Of a stretch of 64,000 nucleotides of DNA, positions 25,801-35,809 are shown in pieces (position 1 is the first letter of the stretch; each line of letters opens with the position of its first letter). Position numbers and translations under genes: made by a program. The DNA is from Lepeophtheirus salmonis (Eukaryota; Arthropoda; Copepoda; Siphonostomatoida; Caligidae), in assembly GCF_016086655.4 (NCBI RefSeq), contig NC_052132.2, positions 22,880,805 through 22,944,804 of the forward strand, read 5' to 3'. The notes beneath the pieces were generated by a model. The model was given only the letters and a program-made list of their open reading frames with translations. It was not told the origin of the DNA and ran no database searches.

Positions 25801-28800
25801 TCAGTTGGAAACAACTGCCTCAGACAAATGGTTAGATAGAAAGATATAATAATTGGAATAGTTTAAAATACTGTTCAATTCAAGTTTAGAATACATTATA
25901 TACAAGAGACTATTGTTTACTGCCATAATGGTTACAGAAAAAATTAACCTCCCTCTTTTCACCCTAAGTCAAGATAATCCCCAGGCCAAGTTATTTTAAA
26001 GCAAGTTCATCACAAGGAAAGTTCATCCCAATTTTCCTTCAAATTTGACCTTGCTTAAGTGAAAAAGGGAGATAAAATTTCACAGAGTGAAAGAAACACG
26101 GTGAAGTTTTACATTAAACAGCCTTAAAATCCCTTCCTTCTCCTCAATCGACAAAATATTTAAGGACTCTAGTACCATATAAGTAGGGATGGGATTTTTA
26201 TAGTTCACATTGTGAAGACGGCAGTGAAACTTATGGTACTACTGAATTACTTAATCAACCATACTTTTTTATAGCATAATCAAAAAAACTATATACAGTA
26301 TTTAGCTTCAAATCTCAATAGCTATCAAATAATTTATTATATACATGAATCAGATAAGTCGCTTACAAATTAAAATGCAAGGGCCTTCAAGAATATTTTG
26401 ATCAAATGCATCGTCAAAAGGAGCTCAGAACTCAGAGTTGGATTGGAAGTTTTATTTTTGGCTTTCAAAATAATAGTTTATTTGACAAATCAAATTTTAT
26501 TCAAATCGGATAAAAAAAATATAAGGTGTAAATTTTCCATTTAATGACCCGGATATATTTATTTACGTCAATCTATATCAACCATTTTTTTCTTTTTTAA
26601 TCTTAAAGTTGTTATTTTTTTTATACTTTTTGACCCTCTCTACACATAAATGTTACTTCAAATCGACTTTTCTATAAAGAATACCTCTAATTAATAGTAT
26701 AAAAGTTTAATTAACTATATTAACCAAAAATATTTATTTAAAAAGGGAAAAGATATATTAAAAAATAATAAATAATAATAGACAATACCTATTCCATATA
26801 TTATTCTTTATCAAACGTAGTACATTTATTTTGTTTATTGAGTGATATTGTTTAATGAAAAAAAATGATATTTACTTTTTAAAGTAAAATATTTGAAAAT
26901 TTTGAGATAATATTTGTATTGTTTTAACAAAAAAGATACTTCTATTATTGCAATATTTTTTTGAAGTATTATCATAAATGTACAAATTTTTCAAGCAATA
27001 ATTATGCAATCACTATGAATTTATCCTGCAACATGCGTTTAAAAAGTACTCAAATAATGAACTAACCCAATTAGAATATCCATTTTTTATAAAAGTTTTT
27101 TATTTTTTTGTTCGAAATATTACATCAAAAAGTTTTCTCCAAATTCTGTGTGAGTTAAGTGTAAAATATTTATCAGGAATAATAATAACAAAAAGACAGT
27201 AATTTGTTAATCCCAAAAAGTTAGTTTTACTTCAGATTATGTAAAGGTCGTCCATTAGTCTTTGAAGACTTTGGACTTTGCCAAAAAAAGGGATCATATA
27301 TAAGCAGTACGCATTGTGAGAGAAAATTTAGGATATAAAATAATTTTAAAAGTATATATTATGCTATTTTTTTTAAAGCGATACCTTATTCTAGAATATA
27401 TTTTATCAACAAATCTTTTAAGGCTGAAATATTGTTTTGTCTATTCCCAATAAGTATCATATTAAATTGGAGTCTCTGCGTAGTAGGAATCGAGGGGGCT
27501 AAGGGTCAGAGATGAGAGTCCAAAATCTACCAATCTAAACGCAAGTACTAACTTGAGTTATTAAGCTACCCCGACAATAAAATTCATATTTTATTAATTT
27601 AAAACTTTATTGGCTCTTTTTAACTTTGTCAATTAATATTCCAATAAATGGCTTTAGTAATGTGTATCTCAAGTTGTTTAATTGGGATCCGTTTATGCTT
27701 GATAGCGTCAAATACTACAAGATTTCTTTCTACATAAACAGTTTTGTAATTGTTCCGCTCAGTATTGTTTGAATGCAGGCCAAATATGGACACCAGTAAT
27801 GAGAAAATAAGCTATATTCCACAGTTTCTCTTCAAAAATGCGAAAATACATGCCAGGTGGATAAAATTGTAAATAGTGTTTATAGCCCGGATACTATAAC
27901 AACCAATCAAGTGCAATTTAGGATTCGTGGATTCTGTTCAAGTAATTTTAATGTCGAAGTTACACCACTAGGCCAATTGTAGAAAATGTGGATAAATAAT
28001 AGGGATCGTCAAGTCCGGCAGTCACGTTAGCACTGCCTTGATTGCCAAGGAAATATACATTAATAAAAAAATCCATTAAACATAATGGATTTATTTTTAA
28101 TACGCCTTATACCTGAAACCAAAAGTATTACTGAAGAAAATGAATTATTGTTAAACAGTATACTTTTACATACAACATATTACCTGTGAGTTCATAATCT
28201 AAAATAGTAGTTGGAGAAACTAATATTAAATTTTGTAGACGGTAGAGGATATATTATTTATAAATTTGTAAATAACTATGTATTATCAAATAAGACATTT
28301 TCTATACAGAATAAGACATATCCACCTCCTCCTTCTGCTAATCTCATTTTTTCTTATTCATAAGATGATGAAGAAGGCATACAAATATTCTTTCAAACTT
28401 TCATAATTATTCATTCAAAAATTTCTTAATAACTACGAAACTCAAAGTGTCATCTTCATAAAATGTGACACAGTAAGTATATGATAAACTAAGAATTTAC
28501 TTAAGATAGATCAAAAATACACAAGATATTATACAGGATATTTTAGACTCTAGAGAGCATAAATACCCCAGCTACGTCATTGGGGGGAGTAGGTGGGTGG
28601 AGATTGATAAAAAAGGAACCTGTGACCATAGACGTACCGGAGCTCTGACATAAGGACCAACGATTATTTAAGCCGACAGTTACTTACAAAAACAAAACAA
28701 AAAAAGTTTTTAATCAGCCGGTGTATGTGTTCAAGTTACAAAAAGAACAACTCAGTTAAAGGGGGGATCCGCAGGTTTATATTTGAGATTTGGTTTTTTG

Positions 28801-31800
28801 ATTTTTTTTTTTTTTAAACTCAAAAATTAAAATTTGTTTTTATCAAGTAATCAAAAATTCATACGTATTCCCAAAAACTTTAATTTTTTGGAAAAAATTG
28901 CAAATATTAATTTTTTTAGAAAAAAATTGCAAACATTAATTTTCTTGGAACAAAATTTCAAAAATCCATAGCTTATTAAAATTGAATTTTTTGGAAAAAA
29001 AATTGAAAAATTATTCTTTTCTTTCTTCCCTTTTCCTCCTTTTTTACCCTTTTGAAAATCACACCGACACCAATTAAGACCGACGCCAGGGACGTCTTGT
29101 GACTTCCCTTACGATCCGTCTATTCCTATGACTGTGGAAATATGATGACTAAAAGCATCAAGCCTGAATTTAAAAAAGCCTTATATTCTAAGCTTAGTTT
29201 TATCAACTCATCCATACATATTCAGTGGAGCAATATACTGTTTTCACGTGATCTCAGCATTGTCGATGTCTCCTATTTTGGAGAACTAAACAACCAAGTT
29301 TTATAATATTGAAACCCCTTTCTTCATTAATATTATGAAAATTTGGGGAATTATTTTCTTACTTAAGCCTTACTGTCTATTAAGAAGGAATCTCTATATT
29401 GCCTAGTTTTATTATATATCTGAGCCTAAAATGTATTAAAAATATGTTATTACATCGTTATACTTCCATATTGTAGACAATAAATTTACCATTACAATGG
29501 AATTTAAAAAAATGAAACATTGTTTATAATGCAATCGTTTTATTTGTACATTTAGTGGAGTGTGGTGAAAAATTATTTTATTAGATAAAGTGTAAAAAGT
29601 ATCTCATTTTAAAATAGAGCATAAATTCATTTTTCCTTTAAAGATTTGATAAAAAAATGAAGCACATAAATTTCTACATTTAATTTCATGTCTTGATATT
29701 TATGCATACTACTACAAGGGCTATATATATGTGCACATACATGCATGATATGTACCACACATAAAAATATATATCTTATTGAGGATTTTTAAAACTTTTA
29801 TTTGAAGGATATCAACCTGCTGATGTTTAAGTCAAATAAATTACTCTTTTAAAAAAATAGAAAGAATAGGATATTTTTCTCTAATTATCCTACTTTTCTT
29901 ATCCTTTATCGATCATCGAACAAAAAATAATTGAACTAATTTAGACAATACATTGGGATTTTCAGTACATATTACTTTGATTTAATTCAAATATCAATGT
30001 TTATGATTGGGGTCAAGTAATATTCGATGCATGCTTTAAGTCTTTGATTTATTATCAAAGCCATTTGATGAAGTGTAATTAAGATAAATTGGATGTTTGT
30101 CCATTTTATGTTTTTTTTTAAATATCAATTTGAGCTCTTAAGATGGTGTCAACTTCAATTATCATGTAGTTTATGACGTCAAAAGTAGTGGAGTCTGGGG
30201 ACTATTGCAACAGTCTCTTTTTTCTCGATTATCAAAAAAGCTACAGTAGTCATAAAATTCACGATAAATTCCATAATATAATGTAAATGATTGTGAAAAA
30301 AATCAATACTTTTAATCAACTTTTCGTTGGAATATTGGATAAAAAAAGGATTTACAGGAGTACAAGTTATATTACGGATGAAAAATACTTTTGTAATAAT
30401 GCAGTAAGTTTTTTTGTTTTTTTTATGCTGTAACTAATATCATTTGAATCATTGAATATAATTAAATCAAAATTCAGTACTCACTAATTGAAGAAAAATT
30501 TGAGATACTTTGACTCTCAATGAAAAAAGTTAGTTGCACAGCAAGCTTTTGTATTGTAATTTTTATTCTTTTTAGTAATTTTACATACAAGTATGTACGT
30601 TTTTACAATAAGCATGTATTTTAGGAAAGGCAATAACCTAAAAAGGTTTAGAGAGTTAATGTACACGATTTATGATAGTAATTCATTATCTTTAACTACT
30701 AGTTCTGCTAATCAAGAGCATTTTGGCAATGTTATAAAAAAACCCGTAAATTAACATGGTAACCCTGACAACTTGGAGGACAGCAAGTTGTTGACATGAT
30801 ATTTCATTAGATCAGGTAGAGCAGCTCGGACGAGGAGGAGATAGAAATGAACAAAGGCATAAGCAAGAATGACTCTGATGTCGATCATTAATTATACTCT
30901 GAGTCCAACAAGGACTTAGAATTATTACTCCGCAACAAATCCTCATTCATGACTCTCCGTCTTTTATGAGCATACACAAATGTTCAATCAGGTTTTAAAT
31001 ATAATTGAACTTAGTAAAAAAGGGAGATTACGACTCAGAAATTAAACTATAAAGACAACAGCTAAGGAAAAGAAAATACATTTTTTGGATTATCAATTCC
31101 AAAAAACGGTCCGCTCAAAAAATTCACACGATCTACATAGCTATTTCTAGCCACAATTCTCAGCCAGATATGACATTGAAGTCTAGGCATTGAAAGGGCC
31201 GAAAATCACGAAAGTAACACACTTGAAAATGAAGGATGTAAATATTTGGTAATAAATTTTTACAAATAAATATTGTTTTTCATTATACAAAGAATTCCTA
31301 TGCAAAAAAATCATATTGATACCTGCGTCGATATAGGGTTAAATACAAAAAAAAAAAATAATAAGTACGAGGGTGGTCTGTAAAGTTTCCAACCTAATAA
31401 ACATACAAGATATTTTAGCAGAATATATTATTTATTTTTCACAACATAGTTTCCTAGTAACTCTACAAAACGTATTGCCCTTCACTATGAAGGTGGGTTA
31501 CCACATCTATCGAGATTTTGTAAATATACGTGTATAAGTCTGGAACGGACCAATAGACTATGTATTTTTAAGGACTTTCTATATTATAATCTTTAAACGT
31601 CAACAATTCTTCCTTTCAAAATCAAGAGGTTTTTTGATCTTGATGAAAATTGTTTGTAGGAGTGAAAATGCCACAAAAAATAAATTATGGAAGCATATGA
31701 GTAACTAATGTGCAAAATCTCGATAGATGTGGTAACCCGCCTTAACTCGTCCAATTAATACTCAACATTTTTTTCTGCAAAGTAATTGTTCACGAAGGTG

Positions 31801-32784
31801 ATTGCCTCTTCATTTGACGAAAACCTTTGCAGTGCACTTTTTGGATTGTATTTTTGTTTCCACCGTGTAATGGTGTATCCAAGTTTCATCTACAGTAATT
31901 AATCGGTGCCTAAACTGTGCCAACGGAGAAATACTCAATTTTGTCTCAATTGACACAAAAACACTCCCATCAACTCACTCAAACAACCGTTAAATAAAAA
32001 CTACAAGTCCAAAATGACTCAAACTTTGGTGAGTCATTGTCAATAGATGTGACTAGCTTCAATAACGAGTGATGCCATCTGTACGTGCTGGTTGGAATTT
32101 TTCAAGAACACCCTCGTTTATATTATTAGAAGGGCATGAACAACGCCCTTTCAATGTGGTTACCCAATTTCCATCATTATCTATAAAATAAACCTTATTA
32201 CAACCACCAACGTAGTTGAAAGGAGGTTATGTTTTCACCTCGGTTGTTTGTTTATTTATAAGCAAGATTATGGAAAAAATTACTTATGGATCTTGATGAA
32301 ACGTTTGTAGGAGTGTGATATATGTTAACAGTAAGATGCTATTACATTTTGAGAGGTCAAGGTCAGAGGAAAAGGTCATACAAAATGTTAAAAACGCATA
32401 ATCAACTATAACTTTTAAACAAATTGAATTAGTCTTTGGGGTAGATGGGTACCCCCCCAAGGAAGTAACGAAGGTTGAAATTGTTCTGAATACCATAATG
32501 TAACTATATACTTTCATAAAATGCGTTTGGCTCTGTGTTTCTTTATTTTATTTTTTGCAACATAATTATAATCTATGTATATAATATTTTAATTATACTT
32601 TTCAGAGGATGAAGAGATAACACCAGCGGGTATACTTAACGTTCCTTCATCGTCATCGACTTTTTCTTCGTCAAACTCGATTTCATCCGTCTGTAGTCAT
32701 TCTATTGATGTTATTTTCCTTCAACTTGTCTTTATTTTTAACTTGCGTAATGAACTTTATTCACTACTCATTTCATTCTCTTGA
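10589..32784 (+). CDS. 3' part of an FN3-domain cell-surface adhesion protein (join 10589-10835, 21312-21344, 32606-32784)
   Basis: Three exons join in frame (phases 0, 1, 1) to 152 residues and a stop. Exon 1 supplies the second half of a fibronectin type III domain, including GLAPATGYGAQVKTEN and GWSPLSDLFIFTT, the usual L-P-T-Y and N-x-x-G-x-S-x-x-S pattern. Then come an 11-residue mini-exon and a last exon with an acidic start, a Ser-rich stalk and a hydrophobic end (VIFLQLVFIF). Such an end could be a GPI-attachment signal or one membrane span; the charged LRNEL after it makes GPI less than certain. Insect relatives with Ig domains plus one FN3 and a lipid anchor (klingon, wrapper type) are the best parallel from memory. 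The Ig part, if present, lies upstream of this window or was missed. Introns are about 10.5 and 11.3 kb. Confidence 0.72.
11507..12340 (-). mobile_element. internally deleted mariner/Tc1 element with TIRs and TA target site
   Basis: Perfect 10-bp terminal inverted repeats CAGTGTGCGG (11507-11516) and CCGCACACTG (12331-12340) are flanked by TA on both sides. On the minus strand the transposase N-terminus (MAIQKLKIFDLLHAHVKVAE, from 12224) and the C-terminal end (CATSQPNVEYLKAAVGKEWE, then FRIEAMLVAKGGHFE, 11790-11620) survive. The catalytic middle is replaced by an AT tract (about 11845-11990) of the TTTTTTGGAAAAAAATTT type seen elsewhere. Confidence 0.88.
12740..13135. repeat. degenerate AT tandem tract (TTTTTTGGAAAAAA type)
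   Basis: Repeated units of the form AAAATTTTTTGGAAAAAAA followed by TTTCAAAAATTCATAG-like spacers. The same unit recurs at 11845-11990, 28795-29020, 51360-51690 and 52200-52680. Confidence 0.65.
13500..14690. other. intronic AT-rich sequence
   Basis: Intron of the adhesion gene under the model above. Nothing further supported. Confidence 0.4.
14690..14852 (-). repeat. tRNA-derived SINE, copy A
   Basis: On the minus strand it reads CGTAGCTCAATGGAC (A-box-like, RC of 14819-14833) and GTAGATTTGCGTC (B-box-like, RC of 14765-14778). A tail region with CGACTTCAAAGACAATTCCTAG follows. It aligns over about 160 bases with 20290-20455. No acceptor stem is conserved, so it is not a functional tRNA. 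Confidence 0.7.
14860..16990. other. intronic AT-rich sequence with a CpG palindrome
   Basis: No exon supported. Contains the perfect 14-bp palindrome TCGGTCGCGACCGA at 16061-16074 and a TGTGC/GCACA hairpin near 15968. Confidence 0.45.
17000..17280 (-). repeat. dispersed 250-320 bp repeat family, inverted copy
   Basis: Contains TTGTTGGACTCGAAGTAG, the reverse complement of the family core, followed by GAGGATTGACATCGAAATAA and GCCCATGTCCTTGG. Confidence 0.55.
17700..17985 (+). repeat. dispersed 250-320 bp repeat family copy
   Basis: Well preserved: CCGTATCTAG, AATTACTATGTCGATCCTCA, then GAGTCCAACAAGGAC at 17836-17850 and TACTCTCCGTCTTATATGA. Ends near TTAGCTTTGTAAAATAAAAA. Confidence 0.68.
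18771..19070 (-). mobile_element. mariner/Tc1 transposase C-terminal fragment
   Basis: A single open frame of 99 residues: NNIVFWVKKMWPPYSPDVDP includes the last catalytic Asp region. LDFYLLPYIERRACCMGHTN and VEAMNAPVDEEWATI follow, then the end of the protein. N-terminal and central parts are absent. No terminal repeats identified. Confidence 0.82.
19080..20040. other. intronic AT-rich sequence
   Basis: No supported feature. Confidence 0.4.
20050..20280 (+). repeat. dispersed 250-320 bp repeat family copy
   Basis: Has CAGCTTAGCTGTCAC near its start, then ACACTGTATCTAGCAATGAT, GGCAGGAATTATAGCGATAT and CGAGTCCAAGGAGGA (20211-20225). Confidence 0.65.
20290..20455 (+). repeat. tRNA-derived SINE, copy B
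   Basis: GACGTAGCTCAATGGACAAT at 20298-20317 resembles a polymerase III A box, and GTAGGTTTGCGCC at 20355-20367 resembles a B box. The body matches the minus-strand copy at 14690-14852, including the tail GACTTTAAAGAAAATTCCTA. Inserted directly after a copy of the 250-320 bp repeat. Confidence 0.72.
20470..21300. other. intronic sequence before the mini-exon
   Basis: AT-rich. Two places (20634-20650 and 20885-20905) carry GGTCAAAAAAGGAAAG-type sequence in opposite orientation, suggesting an old inverted-repeat element of about 280 bp. Not strong enough to call. Confidence 0.35.
21312..21344 (+). CDS. 33-base mini-exon of the adhesion gene
   Basis: Strong acceptor (TTTTTTTGTTGCAG) and consensus donor (ATTG|GTGAGT) enclose exactly 33 bases, phase 1 to phase 1. 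It fits both neighbours and reads ENIPKELSSKI after the split first codon. Because it keeps the frame it can be included or skipped without harm, as in alternatively spliced linkers of other adhesion molecules. Confidence 0.62.
21345..22230. other. intronic AT-rich sequence
   Basis: No supported feature; several poly-T runs. Confidence 0.4.
22240..22620 (+). mobile_element. mariner/Tc1 transposase C-terminal remnant
   Basis: Across shifting frames one reads VFQQEQLPTLQRKPK (QDGAPAH region), then NWGKEFWLPQSPDLSP-like sequence, LSAV/VLQEMPQQ and SVNNAWPQ. A final FRCTSRDLGAVSTTPW region corresponds to the end of mariner transposases. Heavily decayed. Confidence 0.7.
22630..25240. other. intronic AT-rich sequence
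   Basis: No gene supported. Poly-T tract at about 22850-22870 and a poly-A/poly-T rich block at 24520-24790. Confidence 0.4.
25255..25569 (-). mobile_element. mariner (DD34D-like) transposase N-terminal fragment
   Basis: On the minus strand: KRKYAIFFCKQDKNTN, then VYGVYGPVTLTANHTQFWF. After a frame change comes SGYFDVADAPCTRRQIIQNM and then DKIMEIVESLHYAISV. This is the two-HTH DNA-binding half of a mariner transposase, with the FDVxDAPRSGRP linker in the middle. The catalytic half is absent. Confidence 0.78.
26398..26560 (+). repeat. dispersed repeat, direct copy of 47568-47735
   Basis: Shares GATCAAATGCATCGTCAAAA, GGAGCTCAGAACTCAGA, CATTTGACAAA-like and TAAATTTTCCAT blocks in the same order with 47568-47735. 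Confidence 0.6.
27440..27590 (-). repeat. possible tRNA-related SINE
   Basis: Minus strand reads GGGGTAGCTTAATAACTCAA then GGTAGATTTTGGACTC, loosely matching A and B boxes at tRNA spacing. It is not clearly the same family as the 14.7 and 20.3 kb copies. Confidence 0.35.
27784..28090 (+). mobile_element. mariner (DD34D-like) transposase N-terminal fragment
   Basis: Plus strand and several frames: MDTSNEKISYIPQFLFKNAK, VNSVYSPDTITTNQVQF, RGFCSSNFNVEVTP, RPIVENVDK and GIVKSGSHVSTALIAKEI. These follow the same order as the fragment at 25255-25569 on the other strand, so the two are the same family. Confidence 0.72.
28100..30750. other. intronic AT-rich sequence
   Basis: No gene supported. Holds an AT tandem tract (28795-29020) and short poly-A/T runs. 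Confidence 0.4.
28795..29020. repeat. degenerate AT tandem tract
   Basis: Four to five units of TTTTTTGGAAAAAA followed by TTGCAAATATTAATTT-like spacer. Same type as 12740-13135. Confidence 0.6.
30757..31075 (+). repeat. dispersed 250-320 bp repeat family, most complete copy
   Basis: Runs from ATGGTAACCCTGACAACTTG through AGCAGCTCGGACGAGGAGGA, ATGTCGATCATTAATTATAC and GAGTCCAACAAGGAC (30901-30915) to GACAACAGCTAAGGAAAAG. It defines the 320 bp extent of the family. Confidence 0.68.
31368..32116 (-). mobile_element. mariner with terminal repeats, internally deleted, carrying a nested MITE
   Basis: Ends CGAGGGTGGTCTGTAAAGTT (from 31368) and, reverse-complemented, CGAGGGTGTTCTTGAAAAAT (to 32116) form imperfect inverted repeats. 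Minus-strand coding has LAQFRHRLITVDETWIHHYT (first catalytic Asp), ending VETKIQSKK. It then jumps to the protein C-terminus RFSSNEEAITFVNNYFAEKN. The catalytic interval with the second and third Asp is deleted. A palindromic element at 31491-31742 sits in its 3' region. Confidence 0.85.
31491..31742. mobile_element. 252-bp MITE nested in a mariner
   Basis: 30-bp inverted ends (31491-31520 and 31713-31742) differ at one position; the inner part reads ACCACATCTATCGAGATTTT. A degenerate relative lies at 51790-52095, sharing TATATTATAA, CAACAATT and TTGTTTGTAGGAGTGAAA in order. Confidence 0.82.
32220..32520. repeat. possible relative of the nested MITE
   Basis: Shares GATCTTGATGAAA and GTTTGTAGGAGTG with 31640-31670. 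It adds a GGTCAAGGTCAGAGGAAAAG block and GTAGATGGGTACCC. It sits in the intron about 90 bases upstream of the last exon of the adhesion gene. Confidence 0.4.
32606..32784 (+). CDS. last exon of the adhesion gene: Ser-rich stalk and hydrophobic C-terminus
   Basis: Acceptor TAATTATACTTTTCAG; phase 1 entry gives EDEEITPAGILNVPSSSS and continues through a Ser/Asn-rich stretch to VCSHSIDVIFLQLVFIFNL, ending at the TGA 32782-32784. The small residues before the hydrophobic run (SSSNS) would suit a GPI omega site. Confidence 0.7.
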
Positions 32785-33607
32785 AGATTAAAATGTTTGG
32801 GGAATCAAAATGTCATCAACAACGAAATGAATGGAAATATTATATTCACTCATAGCAAACACTGTTTTTCTTAAATGTACCTGAAATACTATTTTTATAC
32901 ATGTATAAATATTTATGTATAGAAACTTCAAATATATTAATGATATATAAATATTATGTAGTTTAAATTGATTGAAATAATTTCTATGATATATAATATA
33001 CTTAAATGAATGTATACAATAGTATGTTGTTGTTTTTTTAGCTCTAACTTTTTATTATCGTATTGTAATCTATCTTTTTCTTTAAAATGAAGATAAATCA
33101 TTCACTTAAAACAGGGGTTTCGAATTTGAGGCCAGATGTGGCTCTAAAAGGGATTTTACTTACTTACATTCCTTTTGTTTTTGAAACTATATCTACTTCT
33201 TTGAGGTAGGGTTGTGTTGGTTCATATCTAAGACCTTAGTTTGGACCAATCCTAGTTTTCGATCATTAAAAAAAGGTAAAGTTGATCCCTTTTTACGTCG
33301 TTGAGAATGTTTTTGGAAGGTATGTATCGGTCCCAAAATTTTGACCTTCTGTTTTAAATTTTTAGGGCGTATACAAATCTGACGGAAAAGTTGTCCTATA
33401 TTACAATATTTGATACATGACATCATCATATACGTCTGCCAGTGACGTCATCATAAATCAATCTCTTTTCATCTTAATCAGCTTAATTTAGACTATAACT
33501 TGGCCTAAATTAAGAATAGTGGCCGAATATTCAAATGGTAAACTGAGATACTAAGCTATAATGTTAATGATAATTATGCTTTATAAAGGACACTTTGAAA
33601 TTCGGGT

Positions 33608-34558
33608 GCGTGGACAAAACATCGACCTTCAAAACGTCGACCAACAAAACGTCGAATAGACAAAAGATAGAATAGACTAAACTTCGATCAAGTGGTGTTC
33701 CATATCCCATTCAGACATTTACCACCTCAAACATACCCTCACCACTTCTATATAAAGTACCAGGTAGGATCCCTTCCAACCCCCTTATATAACCCGAATG
33801 TTGATGTTATTTTCGAGTACTACCGCCGTGTCCCTAAATGTGTTGAACCTCACTGCCACTTTTTAAGGAACCACTAAGAGCTCCTCATTTACAACCCAAA
33901 TGTTGGGGCTGCTTTGGATTTTGCTATGTAGTTCACGACAACCTGTGAGTCAAGTATTCTGTATCTGTATGTTAGAAGAGTCAAAAAATGGAAGGCTTCT
34001 TATATTTTATGATACATCTTTTTTCAGGTGTTGCAACATTTACTCCACAGACATTTCCCGCCCCAGACATTCCCTCCTTACATAAACAACAAAAATGCCC
34101 CCCAAAAAAAAAATAAGGAAGATTGAACCCCACTTCCGTCAGATAAGTTACCTTCAAAGGCCACTACCAACACCTCAATTTACATCCAGGAAATGGGGGG
34201 GGGGGATGCTTTTGGGTACCATCGGTTCCCAAAACGAGATGAAACACGTAACAGCCTCAAATTTCGGGGGGCCTTAGGGGTATAAACGGGGAGTAAATGT
34301 AAGTAGTGGCTGTGGGTTTGATCCCATTTTGGAGCCTGGTGATATCCAAAACTGCCCGGAATTTGTAGGTATAAATAGTGGTTTGTGAAGGTTCCTTACA
34401 GTTAGTATATGTAGGGGTAGTGAGGTAAATATCTCGGGTGGAAAATGTCTAGAGTGAAATGTTGTATAAACTGTTTTTTCATATTTTGAAATGTAATATT
34501 TTTCGGTCGTCGTTTTGACCTACTGCCGTCTTTAGAGTTATTTTCTTCGTCCACTCTC
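33608..34558. mobile_element. possible MITE with long imperfect inverted ends
   Basis: Left end GTGGACAAAACATCGACC with repeated AAAACGTCGA; right end reverse-complements to GTGGACGAAGAAAATAAC. Further in, ACATTTACCACCTCAAACAT on the left pairs with an ACATTTTCCACCCGAGA-like right arm. GC-rich interior without stable coding. Lies just downstream of the adhesion gene. Confidence 0.4.
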
Positions 34559-34979
34559 CATTGATGATTTCAATGCTGCTAGTATCCTTATTCAGAAAAT
34601 GCCCTCAAACTCCAATATCGGACCTTTTCAAGAATTATTTAACGGTGTATAATTAAAAGGGACATTTGTGGATGTATAGATACTTGTTAAATTCTACAGA
34701 GAAATGCTTAATATATAGAAAACTTACTAGAACTCTTAAAGTGGGAGCCAATTTTTATATAGACAAGGGAGGAGAATGACTTTATGGGGATTATTAAAGA
34801 CCATAGACAATTTTTTGGGATGTGCATGTGAATATCAAAACCGAACCCATGAAACACAAGTTTGAATCCAATCAGACAAGTTTAATCTGAATATTTTTTG
34901 GAATAAATGGAGTATTTTTTGTACCCACTGTTCGAATTCACCTGATTCTACCCTATATTAACTTACCGGGGGCACATTA

Positions 34980-35804
34980 AAATCCGAACACTTTAAATTT
35001 TAAACTTCAACAAGAAATAGTTTATTTATTTAAATATAGAATTTCAACATAATTAATACTATACATAGATGAGTTTTTGAGCTCTTATAATCATTTATGT
35101 AGCCGCCTTAGTGGAAATAATGGCTTCCATACGGCGGCAGATGGACCCCCTCTGCACATGTAGTCATCTGTCATGGCGTCCCAGTACTAGCTGGCAGCAG
35201 CTTTGAAGGCTTCAGTGTTTGGATGGCGCACATTGCAGGCCTCCCAATCTAAAAGCACCCAAATGTCAAGCAGTAGAAGGGGTTGGCATCAGCCTGAAGA
35301 GGCCCAAAAGTGTCAAAAAAGAGTTCAAAAGACTCATTTAAAAGAGTCTTGCAACGAAGGATTTCTTTCATTGGTGTTGTCAAAAGAGGCATTTCGACCC
35401 TCATAAGAGTCTTTGCACCCACTTTTTGAGAGCTCTCTGGGCATTCTACTTTGAAACCACGATATCTCTTGCATGATCCCTCATGAATTTGATAGAATTG
35501 GCCTGGTCTGTTTGACTCCTCCGGGTCAAGTTTGGCCTTCTTGTCAGAGCCCTTCTTCCTCTTCAACGTTTCGTACTTACTGGCAGAGTAGACGCCCAAC
35601 TACTTGGAGTGCCCAAATGGAAATACATTGATTATGTTAAAGTGTCATTTTCTCGACTTGTACGTAAGCTGGAGAACTCAGGTTGTTTTTTTTTTTTTTT
35701 GTTTTTTTGTAACTAATAGCTTATGCTTTAATACATCGAAATAAGAATTAATTTGAATCACTCAAAGTTCATTGATTATTTATTTTGCAAGTGTTCAGAT
35801 TTCA
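34980..35804 (-). mobile_element. mariner/Tc1 element with terminal repeats, internally rearranged
   Basis: Ends AAATCCGAACACTT (34980) and, reversed, AAATCTGAACACTT (about 35802) form inverted repeats. Minus-strand reading gives KYETLKRKKGSDKK, RYRGFKVECPESSQKVGAKT and LMRVEMPLLTTPMKEILRCK (N-terminal and linker part). It then gives EACNVRHPNTEAFKAAAS and YWDAMTDDYMCRGG (C-terminal part). The catalytic core is missing. Confidence 0.82.
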
Positions 35805-35809
35805 ATGGA

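Noticed and set aside
32284..32517. 77-codon minus frame
   Set aside because: Lies in a repeat related to the 31.5 kb MITE; no protein motif.
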